The position numbers and the translations under genes were made by a program. From the NCBI GenBank assembly GCA_900319835.1, contig ONPY01000100.1:1-6822 (forward strand): a DNA stretch of 6,822 nucleotides, read 5' to 3'. Shown piece after piece: positions 5,654-6,822 of the stretch. Source of the stretch: an uncultured Eubacteriales bacterium (GTDB lineage Bacteria > Bacillota_A > Clostridia > Oscillospirales > Oscillospiraceae). The notes under the pieces are model-generated. The model saw only the letters and a list, made by a program, of their open reading frames with translations, did no database searches and had not been told where the DNA came from. Position 1 is the stretch's first letter. Every line of letters begins with the position of its first letter.

Positions 5654-6493
5654 ATGAACGCGAACAACAACGGCGGTAAGGTGAGATTTACCATTGACAA
5701 GTCCGGTTTCTTCGCAGAAAGCGCCATGATTTTGCTGGTCCTCTCGGCCATCTTCCGCATCATCGGCTGCTGGGGGCTCTGGGCAGACCGGGTCTCCGCT
5801 CTGATGATCATTCTCCTGCCTGTGTGCTGCTGCCTGCTGCTGGTCCTGTGCATCCTGCTTTTCGGCAAGAAGGGGTTCTTCCTCTCCTTCATCCCGGTGC
5901 TGCTGGGTGTGGTGTTCTTTGTGTTCAAGTCCCTCTACTTTGACAACTGGCTCCACACCGTGCTGTGTATCCTGCTGTACATGGTGGTGGCTGTGCTCTA
6001 CACCGGCACCGTCTTCGGCTGGATCCACACCAAGTGGTTCCTGCCCCCGCTGTTCGGTCTGCCCTTCCTCTACCATGTGATCGTGGAGGATCTGCCCGCC
6101 CTGTCCAATACGGCCGAGCCCGTCACCTTCGCCGCCGGCATGCAGGAGATGAGCGTGCTGTGCATCATGGCGGCGATGTTCTGCGTCGGCATGGGTCTGA
6201 AAAAGCAAGTCAAAGAACCCAAGGTCATCGAGCCCGAGGTGGTGGAGCCTGAAGCTGTGGAGATTGAGCCTGCTTCCGCCCCCGCGCAGCCGGAGCCTGT
6301 CCCCGCGCCCCAGGCGGCGGAACCTGTGCCCGCGGCCTCTGCGGCGGAGCCCGCCGTACCGGCAGAACCAGCCCCTGCCCCGGCCGAGCCTGTCTTTGAT
6401 CCGGATGAAGAGCCCTACCACGCCACCCTCACCCTGGACCCCGAGCCCTGGGAGCCGGAAGGGGCGGATGCGCCGGAGGCAAAAGAAGAATAA
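5654..6493 (+). CDS. Six-helix membrane protein with long Pro/Ala/Glu-rich tail
   Basis: I do not recognise a family for this 279-residue protein. Six hydrophobic segments are visible near residues 24-43, 47-70, 75-96, 99-121, 129-145 and 163-182. Basic residues lie before the first segment and at GKKG, WIHTKW and LKKQVK, so the positive-inside rule places both ends in the cytoplasm. The second helix carries three adjacent cysteines (C58-C60). The tail, about 183-279, has no hydrophobic segment and is built of Pro, Ala, Glu and Val with repeated EP and PEP patterns (for example IEPEVVEPEAVEIEP), ending in an acidic stretch. Such tails are usually disordered and may act as spacers or docking sites. 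The next gene begins 21 bases downstream, so the two are probably one operon from the promoter at 5558-5586. Chosen start: see the AAGGTGG site. Confidence 0.85.
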   Translation: MNANNNGGKVRFTIDKSGFFAESAMILLVLSAIFRIIGCWGLWADRVSALMIILLPVCCCLLLVLCILLFGKKGFFLSFIPVLLGVVFFVFKSLYFDNWLHTVLCILLYMVVAVLYTGTVFGWIHTKWFLPPLFGLPFLYHVIVEDLPALSNTAEPVTFAAGMQEMSVLCIMAAMFCVGMGLKKQVKEPKVIEPEVVEPEAVEIEPASAPAQPEPVPAPQAAEPVPAASAAEPAVPAEPAPAPAEPVFDPDEEPYHATLTLDPEPWEPEGADAPEAKEE

Positions 6494-6514
6494 AACCTTC
6501 ACAGGAATGAAGCC

Positions 6515-6822
6515 ATGAACCAAACACAAAAAACGGCTGTATCCCCGGCGCCGAGCCGGGGGCAGTCCAGACGCAGACGGGCCTATGTGATCTGTACGAT
6601 TCTGGCCTCGGTGTTCATCATCGCCATGGCTGTGGTGCTGATGAGCATTTCCGACAACCGGGTTTACAACGATTACATGAACCAGGCCCAGCTGCTCTAT
6701 TATAACAAAGATTATGACGGCGCGCTGTCGATGCTGCGCAAGGCGGCCTCCAAGGAGAAGACGGACGAGTGCCTGCTGCTGATGGCCCAGTGCTATGAGA
6801 ACCAGGGCAACTACAACAAGGC
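6515..6822 (+). CDS. Membrane-anchored TPR-like protein (3' end outside the window)
   Basis: This open frame runs off the window end, with 102 complete codons visible. AGGAA at 6503-6507 sits seven bases before the ATG at 6515. Residues 1-22 are hydrophilic and finish in SRRRR, followed by a membrane helix at 23-43 (AYVICTILASVFIIAMAVVLM). This is a typical N-in, C-out signal anchor. From residue 54, the pattern NQAQLLYYNKDYDGALSMLRKA and then CLLLMAQCYENQGNYNKA fits two tetratricopeptide repeats, the second incomplete. TPRs bind other proteins; here they would face outward. It probably works with the six-helix protein just upstream, but this is inferred only from the 21-base gap. Length and C-terminal domains cannot be known from this window. 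Confidence 0.87.
   Translation, partial: MNQTQKTAVSPAPSRGQSRRRRAYVICTILASVFIIAMAVVLMSISDNRVYNDYMNQAQLLYYNKDYDGALSMLRKAASKEKTDECLLLMAQCYENQGNYNK

Noticed and set aside
5648..6529. A 293-codon minus-strand frame opposite the six-helix protein
   Set aside because: It is His/Gln/Arg-rich mirror sequence without a ribosome binding site; the plus strand shows clean membrane helices and a supported start.
1..6822. CRISPR array, tRNA, rRNA, insertion sequence or phage attachment site
   Set aside because: No regularly spaced direct repeats with unique spacers, no cloverleaf, no transposase-like protein and no terminal repeats were seen.

Overview
This GC-rich window looks like the chromosome of a low-abundance-AT gut Clostridia member (Oscillospiraceae/Ruminococcaceae type). 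The reasons are strong G/C preference at third codon positions, AGGAGG-like ribosome binding sites, a class B-type sortase, MBG/Ig-like surface repeats and a PrsW-family protease. This placement is inference from style; no marker gene is present.

Layout. (1) 104-3589 (+) is a 1161-residue membrane protein: an N-terminal class B-like sortase, eight alternating Ig-like/MBG domains arranged as four A-B pairs, a Pro-rich linker, and a three-helix C-terminal membrane module with a charged cytoplasmic segment. (2) A bidirectional terminator separates it from a convergent gene, 3657-4145 (-), a small XRE-type HTH protein with an Ala/Lys-rich histone H1-like linker. (3) A 184-base divergent intergenic region with two opposed promoters leads to 4330-5058 (+), a PrsW-family intramembrane protease. 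(4) A second convergent terminator precedes 5101-5436 (-), a 111-residue acidic protein with faint Nif11-like character. (5) A second divergent intergenic region with two opposed promoters leads to 5654-6493 (+), a six-helix membrane protein with a long Pro/Ala/Glu tail. After 21 bases comes a TPR-like membrane-anchored protein, cut by the window end (6515-6822).

Functionally the window is mostly about the cell envelope: surface-protein attachment or a surface stalk, an intramembrane protease that could release a membrane-held regulator, and two further membrane proteins. There is no sortase substrate, sigma/anti-sigma pair, transposase, CRISPR array, tRNA or rRNA. The most unusual items are the sortase fused to an Ig/MBG array anchored at both ends, the HTH protein with the Ala/Lys tract, and an identical promoter layout (CACTTGCGC, 11 bases, CTGTGATA) in front of two separate genes.
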